DNA of 64,000 bases from an uncultured Bacteroidota bacterium (GTDB lineage: Bacteria; Bacteroidota; Bacteroidia; Flavobacteriales; Flavobacteriaceae). The notes below the pieces were generated by a model. The model did not search any database. It had not been told where the DNA came from and was given only the letters and a program-made list of their open reading frames with translations. A program made the position numbers and the translations under genes. The stretch's first letter is position 1. Each line of letters opens with the position of its first letter. Below are positions 52,375 through 61,973 of the stretch, one piece after another. Where the stretch lies: NCBI GenBank assembly GCA_903842575.1, contig CAIMMM010000154.1, positions 1 through 64,000 on the forward strand, given 5' to 3'.

Positions 52375-54036
52375 ATGATTTTTCCCAAAATACCTTTAGC
52401 GCAGAGTATTATTGAAATTTGCAATGCCAAAGGGGTACATAATATCGTTATTTCTCCAGGATCAAGAAATGCTCCCTTGATTATTGGATTTACCAATAAT
52501 CCAAAATTCACATGTTACAGTATTGCCGATGAGCGTTGCGCTGCTTTTTTTGCTTTAGGAATTGCACAACAAATGCAAAAACCTGTGGCTGTGGTTTGTA
52601 CTTCAGGTTCCGCTTTATTAAATTATTATCCTGCTTTTGCTGAAGCTTTTTATAGTCAAATACCATTAATTGTTATTTCAGCGGATCGCCCAATTGATAA
52701 AATTGATATTGGTGATGGGCAAACCATTCGTCAGGAAAATGTATTTGCAAATCACTCCTTATATAATGTCAATTTGCATGAAGATGCATCTGAAGAAAAT
52801 GATGTATATATTAACGAAGCTATTAATGTGGCTATTTTCCGAAAAGGTCCCGTACATATTAACGCTCCTTTTGAAGAACCATTGTATGAAATCGCAAAAA
52901 ATAAGACGGTAGATATTAATATTACTAGTTTGTTTAAAGCTCATAGGATGTTGGATGTAGAGGATTTAATTGCTTTTACAACGCTCTGGAATCATAGTAA
53001 AAAAATATTAATTCTAATTGGTGAAAATAAACCCAATTCAATAGAACAAAGATGGATGGATAAATTAGCAACTTATCCATCAGTGGTTGTTATGACTGAA
53101 TCGACATCCAACTTGCATCATCCAAATTTTATTACTAATATCGACACATTAATTACGCCGTTTTCGCAAAAGGAATTTTTGAAATTGCAACCGAGAATTC
53201 TTATCACTTTTGGTGGAATGATTGTTTCAAAAAGAATCAAAGCATTTCTTCGAAAACACAAACCAAAACACCATTGGCATATTGACGAGCATAGAGCTTA
53301 TGATACTTTTGGCATATTAACCAAACATTTTCATGTAACCCCAAACCAGTTTTTTAAGCAATTTTTGCCTTTTGCTAAAGCTAATCCAAGCGATTATGCT
53401 CCTTATTTTAAATCTGTTATATTATTACGAAAAGAAAAGCATAAACAATATGTGGCAAAGAGTCCTTTTTCCGATTTAAAAGTATTTGAAAAAGTATTGC
53501 CAAGTTTGCCTGAAAATTCCCAACTGCAAATCAGTAATAGTTCCGCCATTCGCTATGCCCAATTATTTGATATCCCTACGTCGATAGAAGTATTTTGTAA
53601 TAGAGGCACTAGCGGTATAGATGGAAGTACATCAACTGCTATTGGTGCAGCAGTAGGTAGTAAAAAGCCAACGGTTTTAATTACAGGTGATATTGGTTTT
53701 TTATACGATAGCAATGCGCTTTGGAATAATTACATTCCCAAAAACTTCAAAATTATTTTGATCAATAATGGCGGCGGCGGTATTTTTAGAATTCTGCCTG
53801 GTCATCAAGAAACTGAGACGTTTAACACCTTTTTTGAAACCTCTCATTGCCTAACAGCCGAACATTTAGCAAAGATGTATCAACTAGATTATTTCACTGC
53901 CAGCGATGAAAAAACATTGGACAAAGGGTTAAAAAGTTTGTACAGTCAGAACGAAAAACCTGTTATTTTGGAAGTGTTCACTCCAACACGGGATAATGAT
54001 AAAATTTTGAATCAGTATTTTAAGGAGTTGGTCTAA
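52375..54036 (+). CDS. menD: 2-succinyl-5-enolpyruvyl-6-hydroxy-3-cyclohexene-1-carboxylate synthase (MenD)
   Basis: MenD joins isochorismate and 2-oxoglutarate in menaquinone synthesis, using thiamine diphosphate. The 553-aa protein has the ThDP-enzyme layout: ISPGSRNAPL at the N-terminus, VAVVCTSGSALLNYYPAF with the ThDP-activating region, and the metal/ThDP motif GDIGFLYDSNALWNN with NNGGGGIFRILPG. It is monocistronic here and 23 kb from the isochorismate synthase gene. Confidence 0.93.
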   Translation: MIFPKIPLAQSIIEICNAKGVHNIVISPGSRNAPLIIGFTNNPKFTCYSIADERCAAFFALGIAQQMQKPVAVVCTSGSALLNYYPAFAEAFYSQIPLIVISADRPIDKIDIGDGQTIRQENVFANHSLYNVNLHEDASEENDVYINEAINVAIFRKGPVHINAPFEEPLYEIAKNKTVDINITSLFKAHRMLDVEDLIAFTTLWNHSKKILILIGENKPNSIEQRWMDKLATYPSVVVMTESTSNLHHPNFITNIDTLITPFSQKEFLKLQPRILITFGGMIVSKRIKAFLRKHKPKHHWHIDEHRAYDTFGILTKHFHVTPNQFFKQFLPFAKANPSDYAPYFKSVILLRKEKHKQYVAKSPFSDLKVFEKVLPSLPENSQLQISNSSAIRYAQLFDIPTSIEVFCNRGTSGIDGSTSTAIGAAVGSKKPTVLITGDIGFLYDSNALWNNYIPKNFKIILINNGGGGIFRILPGHQETETFNTFFETSHCLTAEHLAKMYQLDYFTASDEKTLDKGLKSLYSQNEKPVILEVFTPTRDNDKILNQYFKELV

Positions 54037-54040
54037 AAAC

Positions 54041-54667
54041 TTATTTCGTTTTCAAAATATACACTTTATGCAACAAATCCAGTTTTGGGAACCTCTTTAA
54101 AAAAGCGGCTCTATTGGGAGAAAGTGTATCATAGGGATCCATGGTTTCATTGCTATAGCCGCCATACAAAGATTCGACCACTTCCATACCTTTTATCACT
54201 TTGCCAAAGGCAGGAAAGCCTCTCACTTTATTATAATTTACAGTGTCGAGTCGTTGGTTGTCATTTAAATTAATGAACAAATCATTGCCTCTGGTTTCCT
54301 CACCAGCTCTAGCATAACTCAAAGCGCCTTTCAAATTACTCATTTTTACTTTTTCATCGGCCACTTTAAATTTATCCCATTTGTGCGTTTGGATGGTGTC
54401 GCCATTTCCAAATTGCACTACAAAATTGGGAACCACTCTGTAGAAAATAGTATTGTCATAAAAATGATGCCTCACTAACTGGTAAAAACGATCTGCCGCT
54501 TTTGGTGAACCATCTCTTGTGATTTCAATATCAAAAGTGCCTTTGTTGGTTTCAAATCGGGTGATGAAATTTTCTGGTGCTTTTTCTTCTGTCCATTTGG
54601 TATTAAAAACTTCTTTGGAACACGAAAACAATGCAAGTGAAAGGACAAGTAAAACTATTTTTTTCAT
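54041..54667 (-). CDS. Cyclophilin-type peptidylprolyl isomerase, lipoprotein
   Basis: The enzyme catalyses proline cis-trans isomerisation in the envelope. The 208-aa precursor has a lipobox (LALFSC, Cys16). The cyclophilin core is recognisable: FDIEITRDGSPKAADRFYQLV, IFYRVVPNFVVQFG and GNDLFINLNDN, and AFGKVIKGMEVVESL. Some catalytic positions of the family are altered, so activity could be reduced. I moved the start to the ATG at 54667. It is convergent with menD and separated by 4 bp. Confidence 0.85.
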   Translation of the reverse strand: MKKIVLLVLSLALFSCSKEVFNTKWTEEKAPENFITRFETNKGTFDIEITRDGSPKAADRFYQLVRHHFYDNTIFYRVVPNFVVQFGNGDTIQTHKWDKFKVADEKVKMSNLKGALSYARAGEETRGNDLFINLNDNQRLDTVNYNKVRGFPAFGKVIKGMEVVESLYGGYSNETMDPYDTLSPNRAAFLKRFPKLDLLHKVYILKTK

Positions 54668-54779
54668 GGAAATGTATTTTAGGAGTATCAAATATATCGA
54701 TTATTTTCTTTCTCCTAATCTTTTGATTCAACATTTCATAATACTTTAAGTTGTCAGTATAAAATAGAGTTGTTTAGGC

Positions 54780-54821
54780 TAACCCTAAGAGAAAGTTTCC
54801 AAAATTAGGGTAGGGTTTTTT
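54780..54821 (+). terminator. Terminator-like hairpin in the leader of small-protein copy C
   Basis: The arms ACCCTAA and TTAGGGT (16-nt loop) are followed by AGGG and a run of six T. The structure lies 50 bp upstream of the third small-protein gene on the same strand, with no plus-strand gene end nearby. It could be an attenuator or the end of a small RNA. Confidence 0.4.
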
Positions 54822-54872
54822 GCTTTAAACCTGTATATATAGTATCAACAAAATCTTTAATAATTGTGAATT

Positions 54873-55079
54873 ATGAGCAGATTGATATATGATTACACGA
54901 AAAGCGTTTTAGAAAGCGTTAGTTTTAATGCGCAACTTTTTAAAAAAGAATTACGAAAAGCATTAAAAGCCTTATTGCCTTTTGAAATTGAAATGTTGAA
55001 AAATTGGCTGTCCTATTTTACTAGTAATAAACCGGATCTTAAAAACTGTTTAATAGAGTTAAATATAGTAGCATTTTAA
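54873..55079 (+). CDS. Small conserved protein, copy C of a three-copy family
   Basis: This 68-aa protein is the third member of the family at 1912 and 2319. It has MSRLIYDYTKSVLESVSF, KKELRKALKALLPFEIE, WLSYF and KPDLKNCL, with the same spacing but a longer hydrophobic tail (IELNIVAF). It lacks the AACG-type upstream repeats of the other two and has a hairpin leader instead. No domain is known. It is isolated between the convergent-facing cyclophilin and ABC genes. Confidence 0.72.
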   Translation: MSRLIYDYTKSVLESVSFNAQLFKKELRKALKALLPFEIEMLKNWLSYFTSNKPDLKNCLIELNIVAF

Positions 55080-55159
55080 TATAGATATTAAAATAAAACA
55101 ACCAAAAAAGTTAATAGAGTGCTGTTTCTATTAAAACCCCAATACAATCTTCATATTGA

Positions 55160-56905
55160 TTATTTTCTTTCCCCAATTTGTTGACGCCACATGGCATAAT
55201 ACAAACCTTTTTCCAGCAACAAATCGTCGTGTTTTCCTTGCTCGATTATTTTCCCCTGCTCCAATACATAAATCGTATCCGCATGCATTATCGTTGATAA
55301 ACGATGGGCAATCAAAACGGTAATTCTGTTTTTATCCGAAATATTCCGAATAGTCGTATTAATTTCTTCCTCGGTTATTGAATCCAATGCTGAGGTGGCT
55401 TCATCAAAAATTAAGAGATTTGGATTTCTCAATATGGCACGGGCAATGGACAACAGTTGTTTTTCTCCACCGGAAACTTTTATACCGCCTTCGCCAATCG
55501 TGGAATTTAATCCGTCTGAAGCACGGTGTAATAAGGTTCCGCAACTTGCTCTTTTCAGCACATCATATAATTCTTCGTCAGTAGCATCAGGTTTTACAAA
55601 GAGTAAATTCTCTCTAATTGTTCCCGAAAACAACTGCGCATCTTGCGTTACAAATCCCAATTGTTGTCGTAAATCCACCAAATCCACTTCGGTAGAATTA
55701 ATGGAATTGTACAACACTTCACCAATAGCTGGTGGATATAGACCTACTAATAGTTTGACTAAAGTAGTTTTTCCAGAGCCGGAAGGTCCTACGAACGCTA
55801 CGGTTTCTCCTTGTTTGATATAAAAATCTATATTTTCTACAGCTGGAAAACTGGCACTTTTATGTTTGAAACTGACATTGACGAAATGCAGGGAAGATAT
55901 GGTTCCAATATGTTTTGGACTCGTTGGACGAAATTCTGATTTGGCATTCAACAATGCTTCAAAATTTTCCATGGAAACTTTGGTTTCATTGCGAACGATG
56001 ATAAACGAACTCAATTCCTGTAGCGGTCCAAAAATAAAGAAGGTAAAAAACACCATGGTTAATAAATCGCCAACCAAAATTTTGTCACCAAATAAAAAAT
56101 AATACAAAGCAAAAACGACACATGTTCTTAAAAAATGAACCGTCGTTCCCTGAATAAAACTTAAACTACGAATGAATCGAATTTTTTGTAATTCGAGACT
56201 CAATATTTTTTGCGTATTGCTGTTGAGTCGTCCTTCTTCCTGTTGGGTTAAACCCAAACTTTTTACCAATTCAATATTTCGTAAACTTTCGGTAGTAGAA
56301 CCTGCCAATGCATTGGTTTGTGTGACAATACTTCTGGAAATCACTTTAATTCGTTTGCCTAAAAATGAACTCAATACAGCAATGATGGGAGCAGAAATTA
56401 AAAAGATTAAGGCAATGCGATAATCAATTCGGGAGATGTAGGCAATTACAAAGATAAACCCAACGATGGTTTGAAATACCAAGGATATGGAAAGTGTAAT
56501 CAACTTTTCGGAATCGGTGCGCACTTTTTGTAATCGGCTCAAGGTTTCGCCACTGCGTTGGTCTTCAAAATCTTCATAAGGCAAATCCAATGATTTTTTG
56601 ATGCCATCTGTATACATATCGGCACCCGTTCTTTGAATGACAATATTGGTAAAATAATCCTGAAAATTTTTGGTTAATCTCGAAACCATTGAAGCGCCCA
56701 AAGAAAGCACCAGCCAAAAGCCAAGTGATTTTATAAATTCGGTTTCATGGCCTTTGTATTTGGCAATGCCAACACCACAATCTTGCATTAATTTACCAGT
56801 TATAACCGAATCCGAAAGGCTAAAACAAATGTTTATGGCTGCCATTATCAAGGCAATTAATAATAAAAATTTGTGTTTTTTTAAATAGAAATAAAGTAGT
56901 TTCAT
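55160..56905 (-). CDS. ABC exporter half-transporter (MsbA-like)
   Basis: This 581-aa protein has six N-terminal helices (residues 1-310) followed by an ATPase domain with Walker A GPSGSGKTTLVKL, Q-loop VTQDAQLFSG, signature VSGGEKQLLS, Walker B LLIFDEATSALDS and H-loop IAHRLSTI. Such half-transporters dimerise and export lipids, peptides or drugs. No substrate gene is adjacent, so the solute is unknown. It has a -7 promoter box at 56958-56965 (minus). Confidence 0.88.
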   Translation of the reverse strand: MKLLYFYLKKHKFLLLIALIMAAINICFSLSDSVITGKLMQDCGVGIAKYKGHETEFIKSLGFWLVLSLGASMVSRLTKNFQDYFTNIVIQRTGADMYTDGIKKSLDLPYEDFEDQRSGETLSRLQKVRTDSEKLITLSISLVFQTIVGFIFVIAYISRIDYRIALIFLISAPIIAVLSSFLGKRIKVISRSIVTQTNALAGSTTESLRNIELVKSLGLTQQEEGRLNSNTQKILSLELQKIRFIRSLSFIQGTTVHFLRTCVVFALYYFLFGDKILVGDLLTMVFFTFFIFGPLQELSSFIIVRNETKVSMENFEALLNAKSEFRPTSPKHIGTISSLHFVNVSFKHKSASFPAVENIDFYIKQGETVAFVGPSGSGKTTLVKLLVGLYPPAIGEVLYNSINSTEVDLVDLRQQLGFVTQDAQLFSGTIRENLLFVKPDATDEELYDVLKRASCGTLLHRASDGLNSTIGEGGIKVSGGEKQLLSIARAILRNPNLLIFDEATSALDSITEEEINTTIRNISDKNRITVLIAHRLSTIMHADTIYVLEQGKIIEQGKHDDLLLEKGLYYAMWRQQIGERK

Positions 56906-56957
56906 AGAAAAAATTGGCGGACTAGTTGTTAAGTTTTTCTAGTCTTACTTTGATCTA

Positions 56958-56965
56958 CAAAAATA
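56958..56965 (-). promoter_or_regulatory. -7 promoter box for the ABC transporter gene
   Basis: On the minus strand TATTTTTG fits TAnnTTTG, 52 bp upstream of the ATG. Confidence 0.4.
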
Positions 56966-57045
56966 AGAATATAATAACTTAACTGAATGACAAGAGTGAT
57001 TAGATTTTTAGTAACTGTTATAGTAAATAGTTATGATGCTTCAAA

Positions 57046-58338
57046 TTATTCTTCCAGAAAAGTTTTTAAATCCTCATAGGTTTTAATCTTAACACTCACT
57101 TTCTCTTTGTTCATAACACTTTCAATTTGTGTTGGAATGGGAAGTCGTATGTTTAAAGCAGGTTCAACGGAGTCTAAAAATTTAATGGGATGTGCTGTTT
57201 CTAGAAAAATTCCAATGCAGTTTTCCTGCTTTTGCATTTCTTTTTTCAACCCTAAATAACCCACAGCGCCATGAGGTTCGGCGATGTATTTTGTAGTATT
57301 GTAAATTGTTTTGATAGCATCAAAAGTTTGAGCATCGGTGAAACTGTAAGAAGAAAAATCTTTTTTAAATTCCGTCAAATCATTGTTGTACATTTCCTGA
57401 ATACGGATAAAATTACTCGGATTTCCAACATCCATCGCGTTGGAAATAGTGGCAATGGAAGGTTTTGGATTGTATTTCCCTTCCACTAAAAACTGAGGAA
57501 CGGTATCGTTTACATTGGTGGCAGCTACAAAATGCTTTATGGGTAAACCCAATTTTTTAGCTAAAATTCCAGCGCAAATATTCCCGAAATTACCACTAGG
57601 GCAAGAGAAAATTAAAGGTTTGTCGAGTGATTTCAATTGTTTGTAGGCAAAAAAGAAATAAAACATTTGTGGCAACCATCGTGCAATATTGATGGAATTG
57701 GCAGAAGTTAGATTCTTATGTTGTAAATCTGGATCTAAAAATGCTTTTTTCACCATGTCTTGACAATCATCAAAAACACCATCCACTTCTAGCGCCTTGA
57801 TGTTTTGTCCCAAAGTAGTTAGTTGACGTTCTTGAATATCACTTACTTTTCCCGAAGGATATAATATAACTACATCAACACCAGCAACACCAAGGAATCC
57901 GCTTGCCACCGCACCACCTGTATCTCCAGAGGTTGCAACGAGTACTGTGTTTTTACTGTCCTTGTTGTCTTTGTTAAAATAAGCCAAACAACGCGACATA
58001 AATCGGCCCCCGACATCTTTAAAAGCCATGGTGGGTCCGTGATATAATTCTAATGCATAGATGTTTTCTTCCACTTTAATGGTTGGAAAATCAAAACACA
58101 GGGTTTCGGCAATGATTTGTTTTAAAGCTGATTTTTCAATTTCGTCACCAACAAATTGTTGAATTACTCGAAAAGCAATTTCCTCATAGGAGTACTTTTC
58201 AATATGCTGAAAAAAATCAGCGGGAATAGGGGTGATGCACTCCGGAAAATACAAACCTCTGTCAGGTGCTAATCCTTGTATTACCGCTTCCTTAAAAGAA
58301 ACTTTTGGAGCGTTATGGTTTAAACTGTAGTAATTCAT
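57046..58338 (-). CDS. thrC: Threonine synthase
   Basis: ThrC converts O-phosphohomoserine to threonine with PLP. The 430-aa protein has the PLP-lysine motif GPTMAFKDVGGRF and the conserved ATSGDTGGAVASGFL, and is of the shorter (ThrC type 2) class. It is the third gene of thrA-thrB-thrC, 30 bp downstream of thrB on the minus strand. Confidence 0.93.
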   Translation of the reverse strand: MNYYSLNHNAPKVSFKEAVIQGLAPDRGLYFPECITPIPADFFQHIEKYSYEEIAFRVIQQFVGDEIEKSALKQIIAETLCFDFPTIKVEENIYALELYHGPTMAFKDVGGRFMSRCLAYFNKDNKDSKNTVLVATSGDTGGAVASGFLGVAGVDVVILYPSGKVSDIQERQLTTLGQNIKALEVDGVFDDCQDMVKKAFLDPDLQHKNLTSANSINIARWLPQMFYFFFAYKQLKSLDKPLIFSCPSGNFGNICAGILAKKLGLPIKHFVAATNVNDTVPQFLVEGKYNPKPSIATISNAMDVGNPSNFIRIQEMYNNDLTEFKKDFSSYSFTDAQTFDAIKTIYNTTKYIAEPHGAVGYLGLKKEMQKQENCIGIFLETAHPIKFLDSVEPALNIRLPIPTQIESVMNKEKVSVKIKTYEDLKTFLEE

Positions 58339-58368
58339 TTTGTAGTCATTACGAGGCGTGAAGCAATC

Positions 58369-59289
58369 TTAAATCATTTTAACGCCTTCATTATTAATTT
58401 TGGAAACATGAATTTCATAGGGAATTCCAGTTTCGTTATAAATTTCACACATGGCGTTTGCAATCTTTTCAGCAGTTTCAATTCCTTTACTCAAGGCAAA
58501 AATAGAAGGGCCAGAACCCGAAATCCCTGAACCCAAGGCGCCATTTTTCATAGCAGCTTGCTTTACCAACTCGAATTTTGGTATGAACTTTCCGCGTAAA
58601 GGTTCTACAATCTCATCATGCAGACTTCTACCAATCAATTCATAATCGGAAGTGTATAGACCAGCAATTAATCCGCCCACATTTCCCCATTGTGTAATGG
58701 CACTTTTTAGAGTAATCATAGTTTGCAAAACGGCACGCATTTCGGAAGTTTTCAACTCTATTTGAGGATGAATTACTGTAGCATATAAATCTTTTGGACT
58801 TTCAATTTTTATTATGTCTAAAGGTGTACTGCTTCTAACCACCGTAAATCCGCCTAGTAAGCATGGTGCCACATTATCAGCATGTTCGCTTCCGCTTGCT
58901 AAGGCCTCACCTTTCATGGCAAAGGCCACCAATTCTTTTCGGGTAAAAGGCTTGCCCAATAACTCATTAATTCCAAAGACTACTCCAGCGGCACTTGCCG
59001 AACTGCTTCCAATACCACTTCCTGCTTTTATTTTTTTATAAATTTCAATATCAAATCCGAAGTCTGAATCAATTGCATTAAGTAAAGCCAATGCTGCCAC
59101 TCCTGCTACATTTTTCTCAATTTCCAAAGGCAAATCCGCACCCACAATTTTGGTAATACGGATTCCTTTAGTATTGGATTTTTTGATAATCATTTCGTCA
59201 CCTACATTTTCCAAACACGTTCCCAGGACATCAAATCCGCAGGACAGATTGGCGATAGTTGCCGGACAAAAGATTTTAATTTCGTTCAT
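58369..59289 (-). CDS. thrB: Homoserine kinase
   Basis: ThrB phosphorylates homoserine. The 306-aa GHMP kinase has the ATP-binding motif GSGIGSSSASAAG (near residue 95), an N-terminal FCPATIANLSCGFD and a GISGSGPSIFAL motif near the C-terminus. It lies 2 bp after thrA and 30 bp before thrC. Confidence 0.93.
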   Translation of the reverse strand: MNEIKIFCPATIANLSCGFDVLGTCLENVGDEMIIKKSNTKGIRITKIVGADLPLEIEKNVAGVAALALLNAIDSDFGFDIEIYKKIKAGSGIGSSSASAAGVVFGINELLGKPFTRKELVAFAMKGEALASGSEHADNVAPCLLGGFTVVRSSTPLDIIKIESPKDLYATVIHPQIELKTSEMRAVLQTMITLKSAITQWGNVGGLIAGLYTSDYELIGRSLHDEIVEPLRGKFIPKFELVKQAAMKNGALGSGISGSGPSIFALSKGIETAEKIANAMCEIYNETGIPYEIHVSKINNEGVKMI

Positions 59290-59291
59290 AA

Positions 59292-61739
59292 TTATACGTT
59301 ACCTATTCGAATTACATCCGCAAAAATTCCCGATGCAGTAACTGCTGCACCAGCACCTGCTCCTTTTATTAATAAGGGTTGATCAATATATCTGTCTGTG
59401 TAAAACTGTACGATATTGTCTTTTCCTTCCAAATTGTAAAACGGACTGTGAGAAGGAATGAATTCTAATCCTACGCTTGCTTTTCCGTTTTCGAAAGTTG
59501 CTACAAACTTTAATCGACTGTCTTTGGCTTTTGCTTGTGCTAAAAGGTTATCAAAATGCACCGCATTTGCTGTTAAAGATTTGAAAAAATCGTCGTTATT
59601 TGTTGTTTTCATGCATTCGGCAGGAAGGAAAGAATTGTTTACAATGTCTTCCATTTCCATTTGGTAACCGCTTTCACGAATAAGAATTAAAATCTTTCGA
59701 GCCACATCAACCCCCGATAAATCTATCTTTGGATCAGGCTCTGTAAATCCTTGAACTCCAGCTTCTTTTACTACGTCGTGAAAGTTATAGGTTTCGCTAA
59801 AATTATTAAAAATAAAGTTCAAACTTCCCGATAAAACGGCTTGTATTTTGTTGACTTTGTCACCAGAAGCAATCAAATGTTTTAGTGTGTCAATGATAGG
59901 TAATCCGGCGCCAACATTGGTTTCAAACAAGAAAGGTGCATTGTATTTTCGAGACAATCGTTTTAGATTACTATAGTTTTCATACACGGAGGAACAGGCA
60001 ATTTTATTACACGTTACGACTGCAACATTTTCTCTCAGATAATGCTCATAGGTTTTAGAAATCTCCTCGTTTGCAGTAATATCAACAAAAATACTGTTAC
60101 GTAAATTAAATTCTTTCACCTTGGCAATAAAGGATTCTTTGTTGGCAGTTTCACCATCTTCCAAATGGATTTGCCAATCTTTTAAAGAAATTCCTTCCTC
60201 ATCAAAATGCATTTTTCTAGAATTGGAAACAGCAATGACACGCAAATTAATTTTCAAATTGTCTTTTAAAAATTTCTTTTGCTGACTTATTTGATCCATG
60301 AATTTTTCACCTACATTTCCAACGCCCATGACAAACAAATTCAATTGTTTGGTATTGTCTTCAAAAAAGCGCTCATGAAGTGTATTCAGTGCTTTTTTAA
60401 CATCACGTTCGTTAATAACAACCGATATGTTTCTTTCGGAAGCACCTTGCGCAATGGCGCGAATGTTCACATTGTTTTTTCCTAAGGTACTAAACATTTT
60501 TCCGCTTAAGCCTTGATGGTTTTTCATGTTTTCGCCAACAAGAGCCACGATGCAAAGATTTTTCTCGACTATGCAATTGTCAATTTTATTTTGAGCAATT
60601 TCCAATTCGAAGGCTTTGTTTATTGCTTTTTGAGCATTATCAGCATCGGTATTCAAAATACCAATACAAATGGAATGTTCCGAAGAAGCTTGTGTTATGA
60701 AAATCACATTGATATTCTCATTCGATAACACTTCAAACAATCGTTTAGATGAACCCGAAACACCTATCATTCCTGGACCTTCTAGTGTTAGTAAAGCAAT
60801 TCCATCAATATGTGAAATTCCTTTAATTGGATTTTCTTTTTCGTTTTTGTTATTGGAAATATAAGTTCCTTCCGCATCGGGTTCAAAAGTATTTTTGATT
60901 AGAATAGGAATATTCTTTTTCAAAACGGGTTGTATAGTTGGGGGATATAAAACCTTCGCACCAAAATGAGATAATTCCATTGCCTCTTGATAGGAAATGG
61001 TTTCGATAGGTTGTGCCTGTTTCACAATTTTTGGATTGGCAGTAAACATACCGTTAACATCGGTCCAAATTTCCAAATGCGACGCATCCAAAGCCGCTGC
61101 TACGATTGCCGCTGTATAATCGGATCCGCCACGACCAAGTGTGGTATTGTTTCCATCTAATGAAGAGGCTATAAAGCCAGGGATGACAGTTACTTGAGCG
61201 TTATTAGAATTAAAATAAGATGCAATTAAATTATTTGAAACCTCAAAATCTACCACCGCTTTTCCGAAATGATTGTTGGTTTTTATAATTTCACGACTGT
61301 CTTTATAGGCAGCTCCTTTAATTTTTTGGTCTAATGCTTTCGCAATAATTTGAGAAGATAATAATTCACCAAAACTCAAAATCGTATCCGATGTTCTATT
61401 GGACAATTCTCCCAATAAATAACAACCATCCAGTAAAGTTTTTAAATGATTAATGTTGGCGTTTATAGTATCAAGTAAATCGCTTTGCTCGGTTTTTGGA
61501 ATTAATTCTTCAATTGCTTCTTTGTGCTTTTTTTCGATTTGATTGACAATTTCTTTATAATTCTTGTCTTTAGCAGCAGCATTGGCAGCCGCAAAAACCA
61601 ACATATCGGTAACACCACTAAAAGCGGAAACCACTACAACTAATTTATCTTTTTTTGATGTCTCTGTAACTATATCAATAACAAGTTTTATATTTTGCGC
61701 ATTGGCAACAGAGGTACCACCGAATTTTAATGTTTTCAT
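59292..61739 (-). CDS. thrA: Bifunctional aspartokinase / homoserine dehydrogenase
   Basis: ThrA carries out the first and third steps of threonine synthesis. The 815-aa fused protein has the aspartokinase domain (KFGGTSVANAQNI; VVSAFSGVTDML), two ACT-like regulatory segments in the middle (EGPGMIGVSGSSKRLFEVLS, VGENMKNHQGLSGKMFSTL), and a homoserine dehydrogenase domain beginning VMGVGNVGEKFM with a late GAGAGAAVTASGIFADVIRI. Feedback inhibition through the ACT part is expected. It heads the thr operon. I searched for a leader peptide in the 234-bp upstream gap and see none. Confidence 0.94.
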   Translation of the reverse strand: MKTLKFGGTSVANAQNIKLVIDIVTETSKKDKLVVVVSAFSGVTDMLVFAAANAAAKDKNYKEIVNQIEKKHKEAIEELIPKTEQSDLLDTINANINHLKTLLDGCYLLGELSNRTSDTILSFGELLSSQIIAKALDQKIKGAAYKDSREIIKTNNHFGKAVVDFEVSNNLIASYFNSNNAQVTVIPGFIASSLDGNNTTLGRGGSDYTAAIVAAALDASHLEIWTDVNGMFTANPKIVKQAQPIETISYQEAMELSHFGAKVLYPPTIQPVLKKNIPILIKNTFEPDAEGTYISNNKNEKENPIKGISHIDGIALLTLEGPGMIGVSGSSKRLFEVLSNENINVIFITQASSEHSICIGILNTDADNAQKAINKAFELEIAQNKIDNCIVEKNLCIVALVGENMKNHQGLSGKMFSTLGKNNVNIRAIAQGASERNISVVINERDVKKALNTLHERFFEDNTKQLNLFVMGVGNVGEKFMDQISQQKKFLKDNLKINLRVIAVSNSRKMHFDEEGISLKDWQIHLEDGETANKESFIAKVKEFNLRNSIFVDITANEEISKTYEHYLRENVAVVTCNKIACSSVYENYSNLKRLSRKYNAPFLFETNVGAGLPIIDTLKHLIASGDKVNKIQAVLSGSLNFIFNNFSETYNFHDVVKEAGVQGFTEPDPKIDLSGVDVARKILILIRESGYQMEMEDIVNNSFLPAECMKTTNNDDFFKSLTANAVHFDNLLAQAKAKDSRLKFVATFENGKASVGLEFIPSHSPFYNLEGKDNIVQFYTDRYIDQPLLIKGAGAGAAVTASGIFADVIRIGNV

Positions 61740-61759
61740 TATAAATTATGATTAATTTT

Positions 61760-61767
61760 CAAAAGTA
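61760..61767 (-). promoter_or_regulatory. -7 promoter box for the thr operon
   Basis: On the minus strand TACTTTTG fits TAnnTTTG, 20 bp upstream of the thrA ATG. This places the start of transcription about 14 nt before the gene, leaving no room for a leader-peptide attenuator. Confidence 0.5.
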
Positions 61768-61973
61768 AGTTATTTGATTTAGTATTAAAAAATTAACAAA
61801 TATTTTTATGGATAATTTACAAATTAAATCGATATGCCGACTTTATTGCAATTTTGATAAGGTAACAGAATTAAATTATTGAAATTCGTAATTTAAAAAG
61901 TGGAATAGTAGCCACAAAACTTGTTTTTTAACAATCGTTTATAGAATTTTGGGGACTTAAACAAAACACCAAA

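Noticed and set aside
55395-55823. 142-aa ORF antisense to the ABC transporter
   Set aside because: The minus-strand ABC frame has every family motif; the antisense frame has none.
61740-61973. Possible threonine leader peptide or riboswitch upstream of thrA
   Set aside because: The predicted transcription start is about 14 nt from the thrA ATG; no Thr/Ile-rich short ORF or terminator stem was seen.
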